Source of the DNA: Chloroflexota bacterium
GTDB lineage: Bacteria; Chloroflexota; UBA6077
Length of the DNA: 13,315 bases
NCBI GenBank assembly: GCA_021845945.1
Contig: JAJZRD010000089.1
Coordinates: forward strand, 1 to 13,315
Direction: 5' to 3'
Made by a program: the position numbers and the translations under genes. Position 1 is the first letter of the stretch. Every line of letters begins with the position of its first letter. Below the pieces are notes generated by a model, which did no database searches, was not told the DNA's origin, and saw only the letters and a program-made list of their open reading frames with translations. Positions 13,252-13,315 of the stretch are shown here, piece after piece.

Positions 13252-13315
13252 CATTCTGAGCGTAGCGAAGAATCTCGGCAGACGCTCGTGGAGACCCCTC
13301 GCTTCGCTCAGGGTG
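13252..13315. repeat. Dispersed inverted repeat at the right edge (possibly incomplete)
   Basis: Arms 13252-13276 (CATTCTGAGCGTAGCGAAGA and on) and 13291-13315 (ending CGCTTCGCTCAGGGTG) are reverse complements at 19 of 25 positions. The CATTCTGAGCGNAGCGAAGAATCTC type is a widespread intergenic element in bacterial genomes. It lies about 80 nt upstream of the tetR promoter, and no coding sequence is recognisable around it. Confidence 0.8.

Overview
The window is GC-rich bacterial DNA in which every recognisable gene lies on the minus strand, so transcription runs from high to low coordinates. The long plus-strand open frames are mirror shadows of these genes. Gene content (a UbiD/UbiA/UbiX/UbiE set, NitT/TauT-type ABC genes, a 7TM-PAS histidine kinase) and the abundance of short dispersed palindromic and tandem repeats would fit a Chloroflexota-type genome. 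That placement is an inference and no rRNA or tRNA is present to test it.

Right part (about 13.3 to 5.3 kb): a TetR-family regulator has a strong promoter (TATAAT) and a near-perfect 28-bp palindrome between promoter and start codon. It is followed by a co-directional, tightly packed series: UbiD-family decarboxylase, UbiA-family prenyltransferase, UbiX-family flavin prenyltransferase, ABC substrate-binding lipoprotein, ABC ATPase, ABC permease and a UbiE/MenG-type methyltransferase. UbiA-UbiX, UbiX-SBP and permease-UbiE overlap, and SBP-ATPase are 2 nt apart, so this looks like one operon. The enzymes match the late steps of quinone synthesis (prenylation, decarboxylation with prenylated FMN, C-methylation), most likely menaquinone by the futalosine route (MqnP/MqnL/MqnM plus MenG). 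The early enzymes MqnA-D are not in the window. Why a complete importer sits inside this operon is the main biological question.

This operon is also loaded with small dispersed repeats of several families. Many lie inside coding frames: the N-terminus of UbiX, the signal-peptide region of the binding protein, two 42-bp units in the C-terminal third of UbiD, the C-terminal tail of TetR, the start codons of UbiD and UbiA, and the stop codon of the ATPase.

Left part (5.3 to 0 kb): an SDR oxidoreductase pseudogene (internal deletion plus frame changes), a small DUF5666-like lipoprotein, a D-2-hydroxyacid dehydrogenase, a GNAT acetyltransferase with a Cys-rich motif, and a membrane 7TM-PAS-PAS histidine kinase cut by the window edge. 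I saw no members of the right-hand repeat families in this half. The only gene-free stretch longer than 300 bases is 2020-2360, which holds GC hairpins but no gene I can support. I found no CRISPR array, tRNA, rRNA, insertion sequence or phage gene.
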